A stretch of 64,000 nucleotides of DNA from Phytopseudomonas seleniipraecipitans (GCF_900102335.1 NZ_FNBM01000003.1:1-64000), one strand, 5' to 3'; shown: positions 36,864 through 47,061, numbered from the stretch's first letter. Translations and numbers: made by a program. Notes: generated from the letters alone by a model not told the origin.

Positions 36864-37043
36864 CAGTGTTTCACCAGGTACTAGCCGCGCTCCACACAGA
36901 CACATGAGAGCCATAGAGCACCGATGGTCACCGAGCGGAACGCTTCAGGCAAGCGAATGCAGTGTCACCTGCCGCACCAGAAGCAATCACAACTGGGTAA
37001 TGAGGTAACAAAATGGTGCGCTTCAACCACCAATACATTATTG

Positions 37044-37056
37044 ATTGTTGAACAAT
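37044..37056. promoter_or_regulatory. Candidate GntR operator
   Basis: Perfect 6-1-6 palindrome ATTGTTGAACAAT, of the TTGT-N-ACAA kind bound by many FCD-type GntR proteins. It lies 99 bases before the transporter start in the divergent intergenic region, in AT-rich sequence that probably holds the promoter. Confidence 0.5.
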
Positions 37057-37154
37057 ATATGCGCCTAGAATCAACAAATGAGGCAATTTGGTCTGATCTG
37101 GCATGCCGATTGCCTTATCCATGTAGCACGTTACCCAGCCATCAGGAGTGTTCC

Positions 37155-38387
37155 ATGCAAGCCCAGACCACCGGCGAATTCGCCCGATCACGTCGTTCCT
37201 CCTTGCTCGCGGCCATCTTCCTGATGGCGACTTCGGCCATTGGCCCGGGCTTCATTACGCAAACCGCTACCTTTACCGCCAACATGGGCGCGGCATTCGC
37301 GTTCGGCATCCTGGCGTCGATCCTTATCGACTTCGTGGTGCAACTGAACGTATGGCGCATCGTCACCCTGACACGCATGCGCGCTTCCGATATCGCCAAC
37401 GCGGCAATTCCTGGCAGCGGCTATCTGCTCGCCGTACTGGTGATCTTCGGCGGTCTGGTGTTCAACGTGGGCAATATTGCCGGTGCCGGATTGGGCCTCA
37501 ATGCCTTGATGGGGCTCGATACCAAATGGGGCGGCGGCCTGAGTGCCCTGCTGGCCATCGGCATCTTCATGTCGCACCGTGCCGGCGTCGCCATCGACCG
37601 CCTGATCGTGGTGCTCGGCGTGCTGATGATCGTGCTGACGCTGTTCGTGGCCTTCGCGTCCAACCCGCCATTGGGTGAGGCGCTGCGCCAAACCGTACTG
37701 CCGGATGAAATCAACTTCGCCACCATCACCACCATCGTCGGTGGCACGGTGGGCGGCTACATCACCTATGCAGGCGCTCACCGTCTGCTCGATCGCGGCC
37801 TGGTCGGCAAGGAGCATGTCGGCGAAGTTACTCGTGCGGCCCTTAGCGGCATCGCGGTAACGGGCGTGATGCGCTACGTGCTGTTCCTGGCAATTCTCGG
37901 TGTGGTTGCCAGTGGCGTGGTCATCGACACGTCGGGCCAAGGTGCAAACCCGGCGGCCCAGGCATTCCAGGCTGCCGCGGGCGACCTCGGCCTGCGCACC
38001 TTCGGCCTGGTGCTCTGGTGCGCGGCGATTACCAGCGTGATCGGCGCGGCCTACACCTCGATGTCGTTCATCACTACCTTCAAGCCCGGTATCGGCGAAC
38101 GCGGCCGCAACCTGGCCACCGTAGGGTTCATTGCCGTGTCCATGAGCGTCTACCTGGCGCTCGGCACGGCGCCTGCGGCCCTGCTGCTGTTTGCCGGTGG
38201 TTTTAACGGCCTGATCCTGCCCATCGGCCTGACCATTTTCATCTACGTGGGCTGGCGCCGCTCCGACCTTATGGGTGATTACCACTATCCACGCTGGCTG
38301 CTGGTTGTCGGGGCTATCACCTGCATCCTGACCTGGTACATGGCCATCAAGTCGGTTGGCCCTATCCTGGCCTTCGTGAATCTCTAG
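37155..38387 (+). CDS. YcsG-like NRAMP-superfamily transporter
   Basis: Inner-membrane protein of 410 residues with about 11 helices, of the NRAMP superfamily. The start at 37155 has AGGAG 6 bases upstream. In helix 1 the metal-binding DPGN motif of true Mn/Fe transporters is replaced ([13 protein letters not shown]), and the helix-6 MPH motif is also missing ([11 protein letters not shown]). It is therefore unlikely to carry metal ions. Bacillus ycsG lies in a similar cluster with ycsF, ycsI and kipIA. Uptake of 5-oxoproline or a related acid is inferred from context. Confidence 0.82.
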   Translation: MQAQTTGEFARSRRSSLLAAIFLMATSAIGPGFITQTATFTANMGAAFAFGILASILIDFVVQLNVWRIVTLTRMRASDIANAAIPGSGYLLAVLVIFGGLVFNVGNIAGAGLGLNALMGLDTKWGGGLSALLAIGIFMSHRAGVAIDRLIVVLGVLMIVLTLFVAFASNPPLGEALRQTVLPDEINFATITTIVGGTVGGYITYAGAHRLLDRGLVGKEHVGEVTRAALSGIAVTGVMRYVLFLAILGVVASGVVIDTSGQGANPAAQAFQAAAGDLGLRTFGLVLWCAAITSVIGAAYTSMSFITTFKPGIGERGRNLATVGFIAVSMSVYLALGTAPAALLLFAGGFNGLILPIGLTIFIYVGWRRSDLMGDYHYPRWLLVVGAITCILTWYMAIKSVGPILAFVNL

Positions 38388-38397
38388 GAGACCCAAT

Positions 38398-39168
38398 ATG
38401 CCCACCATCGATCTGAACAGCGACCTGGGCGAAAGCTTTGGCCAGTGGCGCATGGGCGACGATGCCGCAATGCTCGACATCGTGACCAGCGCCAACGTCG
38501 CCTGCGGTTTTCACGCCGGCGACCCGGCCGGCATCCTGCGCACATTAAAAGCCGCCAAGGCCAAGGGCGTGACCATCGGTGCACATGTTGCCTACCCGGA
38601 CCTGGTCGGCTTTGGCCGCCGCAACATGGACGTAGCCAGCGACGAGCTGACTGCCGACGTGATCTACCAGATCGGTGCGCTGCAGGCACTGGCCCACGCA
38701 GCCGGCACCCCGGTCCGTTACGTGAAGCCCCATGGCGCGCTGTACAACACCATCGCCCACGACAAGCGTCAGGCCTTGGCAGTAATCGAGGCGATTCGTG
38801 CCGTCGACCCAAATCTGGTGCTGGTCGCCCTGGCGGGTTCCAGCCTGATCGAGCTGGCCCGCAATGAAGGCCTGACCTGCATCGCCGAAGCCTTTGCCGA
38901 CCGCGCTTACACGCCACAGGGCACTCTGGTATCACGCCGCGAAGCGGGCGCCGTGCTGCACGACGCCGAGCAGGTCGCCCAGCGCATGCTGCGCCTGGTG
39001 AAAAGCGGTACGGTTGAAGCCATCGACGGCAGCATCACGCGGATCGAGGCCGAGTCGATCTGCGTGCATGGCGACAGCCCTGGTGCCATTCAAATGGCCC
39101 GCGAAGTACGCCAGCTGCTGGAGCAGTCCGGCGTGTCCCTGCAAGCCTTTGCCGGAGCCTCCCAATGA
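38398..39168 (+). CDS. pxpA: 5-oxoprolinase subunit A (LamB/YcsF family)
   Basis: Subunit of the ATP-dependent 5-oxoprolinase PxpABC, which opens pyroglutamate to glutamate. The 256-residue protein shows the family blocks [18 protein letters not shown] at the start, [36 protein letters not shown] and [17 protein letters not shown]. Overlaps the next gene by 4 bases (ATGA). Ten bases separate it from the transporter gene, so the cluster is one operon. Confidence 0.92.
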   Translation: MPTIDLNSDLGESFGQWRMGDDAAMLDIVTSANVACGFHAGDPAGILRTLKAAKAKGVTIGAHVAYPDLVGFGRRNMDVASDELTADVIYQIGALQALAHAAGTPVRYVKPHGALYNTIAHDKRQALAVIEAIRAVDPNLVLVALAGSSLIELARNEGLTCIAEAFADRAYTPQGTLVSRREAGAVLHDAEQVAQRMLRLVKSGTVEAIDGSITRIEAESICVHGDSPGAIQMAREVRQLLEQSGVSLQAFAGASQ

Positions 39169-39971
39169 ATGCCCTCCAACGCGCCCAGCAGGCGGCGATT
39201 GCTGCTGCCCGAGAAGCCCGTGCCGAATACCGTAACGGCCGCGTCGCGCCGTCGGCCGGCGTCGCCCCCGGTATGACCCAGGCCAACCTGATCGCCCTGC
39301 CCCGCGACTGGGCCTATGACTTTCTGCTCTACGCCCAGCGCAACCCGAAAGCCTGCCCGGTGCTGGACGTCAGCGACGCCGGCAGCCCACACACGGTATT
39401 GGCCGAAGGTGCCGATTTGCGCACCGACATTCCGCTGTACCGCATCTGGCGTGACGGCAAACTCGCTGAGGAAGTCAGCGATGCGACCCAGGCCTGGGCC
39501 GAGCATCCGGACCTGGTGGCGTTTCTGATCGGCTGCAGCTTCACCTTCGAGACTGGCCTGCAGGAAGGCGGCATCGAAGTGCGCCACATCGCCGACGGTT
39601 GCAACGTGCCGATGTACCGCACCAACCGTGCCTGCCGACCAGCGGGTCGCCTGCATGGCGAAATGGTCGTGTCGATGCGGCCGATCCCGGCGGATCGGGT
39701 CGCCGAAGCGGCTGCTATTTCCGGGCGCTACCCCTCGGTGCACGGCGCCCCGGTGCATGTCGGCGAACCGCAACGCCTGGGCATCGCCGACCTGCAGCAA
39801 CCGGACTTCGGCGACCCCGTGCGCATCGAGGCGGGTGAGATTCCGGTGTTCTGGGCCTGCGGCGTGACGCCCCAGGCAGCGGTCATGGCGTCCGGCGTGC
39901 CGTTCGCGATCACCCACTCGCCAGGTCATATGTTCATCACCGACGTGCCCGACAGCACGTACCACGTGTAG
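39165..39971 (+). CDS. Putative hydro-lyase, DUF1445/YcsI family
   Basis: A 268-residue enzyme of the D-glutamate cyclase-like superfamily. Conserved blocks: [47 protein letters not shown] and [14 protein letters not shown]. The family is found beside 5-oxoprolinase genes (ycsI in Bacillus). Its relation to D-glutamate cyclase suggests it makes or handles 5-oxoproline stereoisomers; that is inference. Starts in a 4-base overlap with pxpA, and pxpBC follows after 9 bases. Confidence 0.85.
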   Translation: MNALQRAQQAAIAAAREARAEYRNGRVAPSAGVAPGMTQANLIALPRDWAYDFLLYAQRNPKACPVLDVSDAGSPHTVLAEGADLRTDIPLYRIWRDGKLAEEVSDATQAWAEHPDLVAFLIGCSFTFETGLQEGGIEVRHIADGCNVPMYRTNRACRPAGRLHGEMVVSMRPIPADRVAEAAAISGRYPSVHGAPVHVGEPQRLGIADLQQPDFGDPVRIEAGEIPVFWACGVTPQAAVMASGVPFAITHSPGHMFITDVPDSTYHV

Positions 39972-39980
39972 GAGCTCCCA

Positions 39981-41594
39981 GTGCGTTTTCTCCCCGTCAA
40001 TCTGGATGCGCTGCTGGTGGAACTGGCCGATCTGGACGAAACCCTGGCGCTGTTCGACTCTCTGCAAGCCGAGCCCATTGCCGGCATCGAGGAAATCGTC
40101 CCCGCTGCACGAACCCTGTTGATCCAGTACCGGCCCAGCGCGGTTGATCGCCAGGTGCTGATCAACACCATCGCCCGCCGCGACCTGAGCACCCGCAGCA
40201 CGCGGGAAAGTCGCCGCGTGGAGATTCCCGTGCATTACAACGGCGAGGATCTCGATGAGGTGGCCGGTTTGCTGGGCATCAGCCGTGAAGAAGTAATCAG
40301 ACGCCATACCAGCGCAGACTACGAGGTCGCCTTCTGCGGCTTCGCGCCGGGCTTCGGCTATCTCAATGGCGGCGCGGGCTTTGAAGTGCCGCGTCGGCAA
40401 ACCCCGCGCACGCGCATCCCGGCGGGTGCCGTGGCGCTGGCGGGCAACTTCAGCGGCGTATACCCCAAGGCCAGCCCCGGTGGCTGGCAGATCATCGGTG
40501 TTACGCCGCTGCAGATGTGGGACCTGCAGCGCGCCGAACCGGCCCTGCTACGCCCCGGCTTCAAAGTGCGCTTTCAGGATGCCGGGCCGCTGCCAGCTGG
40601 TGGTCTGCCTATGCACCCGCAGCCGACTGCCAGCGAAACCCCCACTGGCAACCACCTGGAAATTCTCACGCCAGGCCTGCAAAGCGTGCTGCAGGACCTC
40701 GGCCGCGCTGGCCACACCGACCAGGGCGTATCGATGTCCGGTGCGCTGGATCGTGGTGCGCTGCGTGCGGCCAATCGCGTGGTGGGCAATGCGTCGTCCA
40801 GTGCCTGCCTGGAGGTGGTGCTGGGTGGTCTGAGTTTCGTCTGCCATGGCCGCGCGATCGTCGCCGTCACCGGTGCGCAGACACCGGTCACCGTCACCAC
40901 CGCCGGCGGCCTGCAATGGCAGCCCGGTAACTACCAGCCCATCGAGCTGGACGATGGCGACCAGGTCAGCCTCGGTGCGCCCAACGCCGGGCTGCGCAGC
41001 TACCTGGCGATTCGCGGCGGCTTCGCTGTCGCGCCCGTGTTGGGCAGCCTGGCCACCGACACCCTGGCCCAGGTCGGCCCGCCGGCCCTGGCAGCGGGCG
41101 ACCGGCTGGGCTTCAACGCCAGCGCCGCCGGCCCCAGCGTGTCGGTGACTGAGGCGCCTGCCTTCTCGCCCCCAACGGCCGCCGACATCGTCACCCTCGA
41201 CGTGGTGATGGGCCCGCGCAGCGACTGGTTCACCCAGGCCGCCATCGAACGCCTGAGCAGCCAGCTATGGCGCGTCACCCCGCAGTCCAACCGGGTCGGT
41301 ATTCGCCTGGCCGGTGAGGTGCCACTGGAACGTCGCAACCATGATGAGCTGCCCAGCGAAGGCACCTCACTCGGCGCCATCCAGGTGCCGGCCAGCGGCC
41401 AGCCGGTGCTGTTTCTCGCCGACCATCCGCTGACCGGCGGCTACCCGGTGATCGCCGCCGTGGCCAGCCATCACCTGGACCTGGCCGGGCAGATACCGAT
41501 CAATGCGCAGATCCGCTTCAACCCGATCGATGCGTTTGCCGACCTGCAGGCCGACGCCCTCCTTTCCACTGCCGACGCGAAAGAGATCCCATGA
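39981..41594 (+). CDS. 5-oxoprolinase subunits B and C fused (KipI-KipA)
   Basis: One 537-residue protein joining two subunits that are separate in E. coli and Bacillus. Residues 1-215 are PxpB/KipI ([19 protein letters not shown] and [12 protein letters not shown]). Residues 225-530 are PxpC/KipA ([49 protein letters not shown]). No frameshift or internal stop is visible, so the fusion looks real. The same pair of domains occurs inside urea amidolyase. It overlaps the biotin carboxylase gene by 4 bases. Confidence 0.9.
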   Translation: MRFLPVNLDALLVELADLDETLALFDSLQAEPIAGIEEIVPAARTLLIQYRPSAVDRQVLINTIARRDLSTRSTRESRRVEIPVHYNGEDLDEVAGLLGISREEVIRRHTSADYEVAFCGFAPGFGYLNGGAGFEVPRRQTPRTRIPAGAVALAGNFSGVYPKASPGGWQIIGVTPLQMWDLQRAEPALLRPGFKVRFQDAGPLPAGGLPMHPQPTASETPTGNHLEILTPGLQSVLQDLGRAGHTDQGVSMSGALDRGALRAANRVVGNASSSACLEVVLGGLSFVCHGRAIVAVTGAQTPVTVTTAGGLQWQPGNYQPIELDDGDQVSLGAPNAGLRSYLAIRGGFAVAPVLGSLATDTLAQVGPPALAAGDRLGFNASAAGPSVSVTEAPAFSPPTAADIVTLDVVMGPRSDWFTQAAIERLSSQLWRVTPQSNRVGIRLAGEVPLERRNHDELPSEGTSLGAIQVPASGQPVLFLADHPLTGGYPVIAAVASHHLDLAGQIPINAQIRFNPIDAFADLQADALLSTADAKEIP

Positions 41595-43324
41595 AAAAAG
41601 TACTGATCGCCAACCGTGGTGAAATCGCCGTGCGCATCGCTCGCGCCTGCCGCGACCATGGCGTGGCCTCGGTGGCCGTGTATGCCAATGCCGACATCGA
41701 CGCCCTGCACGTGCGCCAGGCCGACGAAGCCTATGCCCTGGACGGTGAGCGCCCCGCCGACACATACCTCGACATTGGCAAACTGCTGGCCATCGCCAAG
41801 CGCGCCGGCGCCGATGCTGTCCATCCTGGCTACGGCTTCCTCTCCGAGCGTGCCGACTTCGCCCGCGCCGTGCAGGCCGCCGGCCTGATCTGGATCGGCC
41901 CCAACCCGGAAACCATCGATGTGCTCGGCGACAAGGTTGAGGCGCGCAAGCTCGCCCAGCAGGTCGGCGCGCCCCTGGTCGCCGGCACGCCCGGGCCGGT
42001 GGAAAGCGCAGCCGAGGTATTGGCCTTCGCCGAGCAGCACGGCCTGCCCATCGCCATCAAGGCCGCGTTCGGCGGTGGCGGGCGTGGCATGAAGGTCGTC
42101 TGGCGGATGGACGAAGTCGCCGAGCTGTTCGCCTCGGCGGTACGTGAAGCGGAGGCGGCGTTCGGTCGCGGTGAGTGCTTCGTCGAACAGTTCCTCGACC
42201 GCCCACGGCACATCGAAGCGCAGGTGATCGCCGACACCCACGGTACCGTGGTAGTGGTCGGTACACGCGACTGCTCGCTGCAGCGGCGCAATCAGAAGCT
42301 GGTGGAAGAAGCGCCAGCGCCGTTCATCAGTGACGAGCAGCGCCAGCGCATCCACCAGTCGGCCCACGACATTTGCGCCAAGGCCGGTTACATCGGCGCC
42401 GGCACCGTGGAGTTCCTGCTCAGCGCCGACGGCACCCTGTCGTTCCTGGAAGTGAACACCCGCCTGCAGGTCGAACACCCGGTGACCGAAGAAACCGCCG
42501 GCGTCGACCTGGTGATCGAACAGCTGCGCATTGCCGATGGCTTGCCGCTGTCGTTCAGCGAGACGCCAACGCCGCGTGGCCACAGCTTCGAGTTCCGCAT
42601 CAACGCTGAAGATGCCGGCAAGGGCTTTCTGCCCACGCCGGGAAAAATCGACGCGTTCCGCCCACCGTCCGGTCCTGGCGTACGCCTGGACAGCGGCGTG
42701 GAAAGCGGCTCGACAGTGCCCGGCACCTTCGATTCGATGATGGCCAAGCTGATCGTCACCGGTGCCACCCGCGAGCAGGCCATCGTCCGCGCCCGTCGCG
42801 CATTGGCCGAGTTCCAGATCGAAGGCATTGCCTCGGTGCTGCCGTTCCACCAGGCGGTGATGGATCACGATGATTTCACCGGCCCCGAGCGCTTTGCCGT
42901 GCATACGCGCTGGATCGAGACCGACTTCGCCGAGCAGATCACCCTCGCGCCGCGCAGCCTTCCGGAGGCGGGTGAGACGGTGCTGCGCACCTTTATCGAA
43001 ATCGACGGCAAGCGTCATGAGCTGGGCCTGCCCAGCGCCCTGCTGCAAGGCCTGGCGCCGTTGGCCGGCGGATCGCAAGCGGCTCCCCAGCCAACAGCAC
43101 CTGCAGTGGAAAAAGGCCTAGTGACAGCACCGATTTCCGGCAACCTGCATGCCTGGCTGGTCGAAGACGGCGCGAAGGTCAGCGCCGGCGAGGTAATCGC
43201 CGTGATGGAAGCCATGAAGATGGAAACACAGATCACCGCACCCGCCAGCGGCAAGCTGGCCATCCGCGAACAGGCCGGCGCGTACCTGGATGCAGGCGCA
43301 GCGCTGGCCAAGCTGGAGGGCTGA
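41591..43324 (+). CDS. Biotin carboxylase with fused biotin carrier domain
   Basis: Acyl-CoA-carboxylase-type alpha subunit of 577 residues. The biotin carboxylase part (1-450) has [20 protein letters not shown] at the start, an ATP-binding glycine loop in [14 protein letters not shown], and [20 protein letters not shown] domain lies at the C-terminus with the biotinyl lysine in VMEAMKMET near residue 540. No carboxyltransferase gene is in the operon, so its acceptor is unknown. Such genes often accompany kipI-kipA-ycsF clusters. PxpABC itself does not need biotin, so this enzyme probably acts on a related substrate. Confidence 0.88.
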   Translation: MKKVLIANRGEIAVRIARACRDHGVASVAVYANADIDALHVRQADEAYALDGERPADTYLDIGKLLAIAKRAGADAVHPGYGFLSERADFARAVQAAGLIWIGPNPETIDVLGDKVEARKLAQQVGAPLVAGTPGPVESAAEVLAFAEQHGLPIAIKAAFGGGGRGMKVVWRMDEVAELFASAVREAEAAFGRGECFVEQFLDRPRHIEAQVIADTHGTVVVVGTRDCSLQRRNQKLVEEAPAPFISDEQRQRIHQSAHDICAKAGYIGAGTVEFLLSADGTLSFLEVNTRLQVEHPVTEETAGVDLVIEQLRIADGLPLSFSETPTPRGHSFEFRINAEDAGKGFLPTPGKIDAFRPPSGPGVRLDSGVESGSTVPGTFDSMMAKLIVTGATREQAIVRARRALAEFQIEGIASVLPFHQAVMDHDDFTGPERFAVHTRWIETDFAEQITLAPRSLPEAGETVLRTFIEIDGKRHELGLPSALLQGLAPLAGGSQAAPQPTAPAVEKGLVTAPISGNLHAWLVEDGAKVSAGEVIAVMEAMKMETQITAPASGKLAIREQAGAYLDAGAALAKLEG

Positions 43325-43351
43325 GGCCGACGCTGCGGATCGGGTGACTAG

Positions 43352-43443
43352 CCGTAGGGTGGATCGGGGCGCGTAGCCGACGCTCTTTTCATCCACCGCC
43401 TTGCACCTCATGGTGGACGGATAAAGCGACGTCCACCCTACGG
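43352..43443. repeat. 92-bp element with perfect 12-bp terminal inverted repeats, copy 1
   Basis: Ends are CCGTAGGGTGGA and TCCACCCTACGG. The interior shares a long block (GGGGCGCGTAGC then ACGCTCTTTTCATCCACC) with the element at 46797-46888, which is in the opposite orientation. There is no reading frame inside. It looks like a small mobile or REP-like element of Pseudomonas. Confidence 0.8.
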
Positions 43444-43482
43444 CCTGGGGTGAAGCGCCGCAATACCCGGGAAGCCAAACGC

Positions 43483-43510
43483 AAAGGGGCAGCCTAAGCT
43501 GCCCCTTTTT
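43483..43510. terminator. Terminator between the biotin carboxylase and trpE genes
   Basis: Perfect stem AAAGGGGCAGC/GCTGCCCCTTT (CTAA gap) with a TTTTT tail on the plus strand and AAA on the other side; bidirectional for the convergent genes. Confidence 0.85.
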
Positions 43511-43523
43511 ACATCTGCCCGGA

Positions 43524-45002
43524 TCAGTGCGAACCCTGCTCCGCCAGCGCCACGGCGCGGAACATAGCGCGGCGCTTGTTAAGGGTCTCTTCCCACTCCA
43601 GCGCAGGAACCGAGTCGGCGACGATGCCGGCACCAGCCTGCACATGCAGTTCGCCGTCCTTGATCACCGCAGTGCGGATGGCGATGGCGGTGTCCATGTT
43701 GCCGTTCCAGGCGTAGTAACCGACCGCGCCGCCGTACACGCCGCGCTTGACCGGCTCGAGCTCGTCGATGATCTCCATCGCCCGGATCTTCGGTGCACCC
43801 GAGAGCGTGCCGGCCGGCAGGATGGCGCGCAGAGCGTCCATTGAGGTGAGGCCCTTCTTCAGCTCGCCGGTGACGTTGGAGACGATGTGCATCACGTTGG
43901 AATAACGCTCGATGACCATCTTCTCGGTCAATTTCACCGAGCCGATTTCCGAGACGCGGCCGGTGTCGTTGCGGCCCAGGTCGATCAGCATCAGGTGCTC
44001 GGCGACTTCCTTGGCATCGGAAAGCAGGTCTTCTTCCAGCGCCAGATCGGCCTCTTCGGTGGCGCCGCGCGGCCGGGTGCCGGCGATGGGCCGCACGGTG
44101 ACCAGGTTGTCTTCAACGCGCACCAGCACTTCCGGCGAGCTGCCCACCACGTGGAAATCACCGAAGTTGAAGAAATACATGTACGGCGTCGGGTTGATGC
44201 AGCGCAGCGCGCGGTACAGGTCGATCGGCGCGGCCTTGAAGGGGATCGACATGCGCTGGGAAATCACCACCTGCATGCAATCGCCGGCGAGGATGTAATC
44301 CTTGATGGCATTGACCGAGCGCTCGTAGTCCTCGCGGCTGAAGCTGGAGCGGAACGCCGGCTCTGCGCCTGCGGCCTTGTTCAGGTCCACGCCCAGGCGC
44401 GGGGTGAACGGCTGGCGCAGCTTGTGAAGGATGTCCTGCAATTGCGCCTGGCCGCGTTCGAACGCCTCCGGCTCGGCCGGGTCGACGAGCACGATGGCGT
44501 GCATCTTGCCGGCCAGGTTGTCGAACACCACCACGGCATCGGACACGTTGAGCAGGATATCGGGGGTGCCCAGCGCATCCGGGTTGACCCCGGCGGCCAG
44601 CTTGGGCTCCACGTAACGAACACTGTCATAGGCGAAGTAACCGACCAGCCCGCCGTTGAAGCGCGGCAGCCCGGCTATCGTCGGCACCCGGTAACGGGCC
44701 TTGAAGGCCTCGACGAAGTCCAGCGGATCGGTGCAGTGGTGGCGCTCGACCTCGACGCCGTCGGTGCTGATCACCACATCATGGCCGTGCACACGCAGCA
44801 CGGTGCGCGCTGGCAGGCCGATGATCGAGTAACGGCCCCACTTCTCGCCGCCCTGTACCGATTCGAGCAGGTAGGAATTGGGCGCGTCGGCCAGTTTCAG
44901 GTAGATCGACAGCGGCGTGTCGAAGTCCGCGATGGTTTCGCAGGCGAGCGGAATGCGGTTGTAGCCTTCAGCGGCTAAACGCAGGAATTCTTCATGGGTC
45001 AT
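43524..45002 (-). CDS. trpE: Anthranilate synthase component I
   Basis: Converts chorismate to anthranilate with TrpG. The 492-residue protein has the tryptophan feedback pocket [18 protein letters not shown] near residue 42. The chorismate-binding half has [40 protein letters not shown] block [16 protein letters not shown] and [15 protein letters not shown]. Full length. It is preceded by a leader peptide at 45067-45111. Upstream gph and rpe lie on the same strand, but a promoter and hairpin separate them. Confidence 0.97.
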   Translation of the reverse strand: MTHEEFLRLAAEGYNRIPLACETIADFDTPLSIYLKLADAPNSYLLESVQGGEKWGRYSIIGLPARTVLRVHGHDVVISTDGVEVERHHCTDPLDFVEAFKARYRVPTIAGLPRFNGGLVGYFAYDSVRYVEPKLAAGVNPDALGTPDILLNVSDAVVVFDNLAGKMHAIVLVDPAEPEAFERGQAQLQDILHKLRQPFTPRLGVDLNKAAGAEPAFRSSFSREDYERSVNAIKDYILAGDCMQVVISQRMSIPFKAAPIDLYRALRCINPTPYMYFFNFGDFHVVGSSPEVLVRVEDNLVTVRPIAGTRPRGATEEADLALEEDLLSDAKEVAEHLMLIDLGRNDTGRVSEIGSVKLTEKMVIERYSNVMHIVSNVTGELKKGLTSMDALRAILPAGTLSGAPKIRAMEIIDELEPVKRGVYGGAVGYYAWNGNMDTAIAIRTAVIKDGELHVQAGAGIVADSVPALEWEETLNKRRAMFRAVALAEQGSH

Positions 45003-45043
45003 GATCAGCCTCGTGGCTTGGAAAATCGGTCAGTGCGAAACGA

Positions 45044-45058
45044 GCCGCCAGGTGCGGC
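45044..45058 (-). terminator. Stem-loop of the trpE attenuator
   Basis: GCCGC/GCGGC stem (5 bp, 5-base loop) starting 8 bases after the leader-peptide stop, followed on the minus strand by TCGTTTC. A plausible attenuator stem though short and with a weak T tract. Confidence 0.4.
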
Positions 45059-45066
45059 AGAAGAAT

Positions 45067-45111
45067 GTCAGGTGCGCCAACGCCAACGGGCCAGGGCCTT
45101 GATGACCTTCA
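45067..45111 (-). CDS. trpL: Tryptophan leader peptide of trpE
   Basis: A 14-residue frame, MKVIKALARWRWRT, ending with TGG-CGT-TGG-CGC-ACC-TGA. It is 65 bases upstream of trpE and preceded by a promoter-like sequence. Two Trp codons near the stop indicate attenuation by stalled ribosomes when charged tRNA-Trp is scarce. It is paralogous to the leader before trpG at 29900-29944. Confidence 0.88.
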
Positions 45112-45160
45112 TCCAGAGTTTGCAGGTGACCGCCACGGGAGCATCTCGAAGAGGGGAAAT

Positions 45161-45190
45161 AACGAGCGGCCAAGGTAGCTTAGCCGCTCG
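45161..45190. promoter_or_regulatory. 9-bp inverted repeat around the trpE -10 box
   Basis: ACGAGCGGC (45161-45169) and GCCGCTCGT (45182-45190) are perfect inverted repeats 12 bases apart. On the minus strand the hairpin is followed by TTATTT. It could be the terminator of rpe-gph, an operator over the trpE promoter, or both. Confidence 0.6.
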
Positions 45191-45199
45191 TTTCAGGCA
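45171..45199 (-). promoter_or_regulatory. Candidate trpE promoter
   Basis: Minus strand: TTGCCT at 45194-45199, a 17-base spacer, TACCTT at 45171-45176. Spacing equals that of the trpG promoter. Matches to consensus are modest. Confidence 0.45.
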
Positions 45200-45240
45200 A
45201 CCACATGGCGCAAGCGCCCGCTCAGTTTTCAAGCCCGCTC

Positions 45241-45921
45241 TTACAGCAGTTCAGCAAGGCTATCGACAACACGATCCGGCTCTTCCTCGGCCACCGGGCG
45301 GCCGTGGTTATAGCCGTAGCTCACTGCCACGCAGGGCACGCCGGCCGCGCGAGCGGCCAGCACGTCACTGCGCGAATCGCCGACGAACAGCGACTGCAAG
45401 TTGCTGACGCCAGCCAGGTGCATCACCTGCAGCAAGGCGGCCGGGTCTGGCTTTTGCTGTGGCAGGGTGTCGCCACCGATGATCCAGCGGAAATACCCGC
45501 CTAGGCCAACCTGCTCGAGCAGCGGCGCGACGAAACGCTCCGGCTTGTTGGTGACCACGGCCAGCTCGACGGCGGCGGTGCTCAGCGCTTCCAGCAATTC
45601 GTGCACACCGGGATACAGCGTGATCAGCTCATGGCAATCGGCGTAGATGTCGAGAAAACGCGCCAGGGCGACCTCCGTCTCGGCATCACTGACCGCGCCA
45701 TGCTCGATGCCGCCAGCCAGCGCCCTGCGTACCAGCACCCGCGCGCCGTTACCGACCCAGCGGCGCACCTGTTCGACGCCAGCCGGCTCACGCCCCAACT
45801 CGGCCAGCATGCGGTCGACGGCGGTGGCCAGATCCGGCACCGAATCGACCAGCGTACCGTCCAGGTCGAACATCACCAGCCGCGGCAGCTCACCGGCGCA
45901 CAGCGCGCGCAGCGGTTTCAT
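45241..45921 (-). CDS. gph: Phosphoglycolate phosphatase
   Basis: HAD-superfamily phosphatase of 226 residues that removes 2-phosphoglycolate formed in DNA repair. The nucleophile motif is [17 protein letters not shown] near residue 18. Motif II (VVTNKPERF) and the Mg motif [16 protein letters not shown] near 173 are also clear. Its ATG overlaps the rpe stop by 4 bases; rpe-gph form one operon upstream of trpE, a conserved Pseudomonas order. Confidence 0.95.
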   Translation of the reverse strand: MKPLRALCAGELPRLVMFDLDGTLVDSVPDLATAVDRMLAELGREPAGVEQVRRWVGNGARVLVRRALAGGIEHGAVSDAETEVALARFLDIYADCHELITLYPGVHELLEALSTAAVELAVVTNKPERFVAPLLEQVGLGGYFRWIIGGDTLPQQKPDPAALLQVMHLAGVSNLQSLFVGDSRSDVLAARAAGVPCVAVSYGYNHGRPVAEEEPDRVVDSLAELL

Positions 45922-46592
45922 CCACGCACCTGGGCCAGCTCGGCACGCATGGCGTCGATCACGGTTTTGTAGTCCGGCTGATTGAAGATCGCCGAGCCGG
46001 CGACGAAGGTATCGGCGCCAGCTTCGGCGATCGCGCGGATGTTCTTGGCACTCACCCCACCGTCGATCTCCAGGCGGATATCACGGCCGCTGGCATCAAT
46101 CAGCGCGCGGGCTTCGCGCAGCTTGTCGAGGGTACCGGGGATGAACGCCTGGCCACCGAAACCGGGGTTGACGCTCATCAGCAGGATCATGTCGACCTTG
46201 TCCATCACGTACTTCAGCGACTCCAGCGAAGTCGCCGGGTTGAACACCAGGCCGCACTTGGCGCCGCCATCCTTGATCAACTGCAGGGAACGGTCGATGT
46301 GCAGGGTGGCTTCGGGATGGAAGGTGATGTAGCTGGCGCCAGCTTCGAGGAAGTCGCCGATGATGCGGTCCACCGGGCTGACCATCAGGTGCACGTCGAT
46401 GGGCGCGGTCACGCCGTGCTTGCGCAGCGCCGTGCAGACCATCGGGCCGATGGTCAGGTTGGGCACGTAATGGTTGTCCATCACATCGAAGTGAACGATA
46501 TCGGCGCCAGCGGCGAGCACGTTATCCACTTCCTCACCCAGGCGGGCGAAGTTGGCGGAAAGGATCGACGGGGCGATGGCGAAGGGTTGCAT
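45918..46592 (-). CDS. rpe: Ribulose-phosphate 3-epimerase
   Basis: Interconverts ribulose-5-phosphate and xylulose-5-phosphate in the pentose phosphate pathway. The start at 46592 (224 residues) has AAGAGG upstream; the frame extends to 46613. TIM-barrel metal motifs: [50 protein letters not shown] and LEIDGGV. Intact. It heads the rpe-gph operon; a repeat-rich intergenic region lies upstream. Confidence 0.96.
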   Translation of the reverse strand: MQPFAIAPSILSANFARLGEEVDNVLAAGADIVHFDVMDNHYVPNLTIGPMVCTALRKHGVTAPIDVHLMVSPVDRIIGDFLEAGASYITFHPEATLHIDRSLQLIKDGGAKCGLVFNPATSLESLKYVMDKVDMILLMSVNPGFGGQAFIPGTLDKLREARALIDASGRDIRLEIDGGVSAKNIRAIAEAGADTFVAGSAIFNQPDYKTVIDAMRAELAQVRG

Positions 46593-46687
46593 GGCGCACC
46601 TCTTGGGGGGCATGGATCACGGTGGCGCGCATTGTACCGACTGGCACGCCGTTGATCGACAGGCACTCGGCTCGAGCCTGCACCGCT

Positions 46688-46759
46688 CGTAGCCTGTGGT
46701 TGAGCGAAGCGATACCCAGGAGCGCATTCCCGGGTGTCGCTGCGCTCTACCCGGCTACA
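46688..46759. repeat. REP-like palindromic element, copy 1
   Basis: Left arm CGTAGCC then GAGCGAAGCGATACCCAGG; right arm CCCGGGTGTCGCTGCGCTC then GGCTAC. The arms can fold into a long imperfect hairpin. The first 33 bases recur at 46963-46995. Confidence 0.65.
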
Positions 46760-46796
46760 TGCTGGCAAGCCAGATCCTACGGGGCGCGATCCGAGT

Positions 46797-46888
46797 CGTA
46801 GGGTGGACGACGCGTTACCCGTCCACCGCGCACCACCCACGAGGGTGGATGAAAAGAGCGTCAGCTACGCGCCCCGATCCACCCTACC
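46797..46888. repeat. 92-bp element with terminal inverted repeats, copy 2 (inverted)
   Basis: Terminal GTAGGGTGGA and TCCACCCTAC frame a body that, on the minus strand, matches the element at 43352-43443 over its GGATCGGGGCGCGTAGC and CGCTCTTTTCATCCACC blocks. Same length, opposite orientation. Confidence 0.8.
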
Positions 46889-46962
46889 TGCTAGCGCAGC
46901 CGTGATTGGCGTTCTTCGACGGGGCGCGCCATGCAACGATGGCCTCTACAAGAACCTATGCC

Positions 46963-46995
46963 CGTAGCCTGTGGTTGAGCGAAGCGATACCCAGG
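46963..46995. repeat. REP-like element, partial copy 2
   Basis: Repeats the 33-base left half of the element at 46688 exactly (CGTAGCCTGTGGTTGAGCGA and onward to CCCAGG); the right half has diverged or is missing. Confidence 0.65.
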
Positions 46996-47061
46996 GCGCT
47001 CCCGGATTGTCAGCGCGCTCGATCCAAGCTGGCTTTTCTATCAACGCCTCGAAAGAGCCGC

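Larger units (their letters stand above)
46593..47061. other. Repeat-rich intergenic region between rpe and gabD-like gene
   Basis: No gene seen. It holds two REP-like copies and one 92-bp terminal-inverted-repeat element, listed separately, with short unrelated linkers. A promoter for rpe must lie near 46600-46680 but is not obvious. Confidence 0.7.

Noticed and set aside
41471..43078. 535-residue minus-strand frame opposite the biotin carboxylase gene
   Set aside because: Antisense shadow of a well-conserved enzyme; no ribosome-binding site or domain.
43352..43443. CRISPR-like repeat
   Set aside because: Only two copies of the 92-bp element exist, far apart and inverted, with no spacer arrangement.
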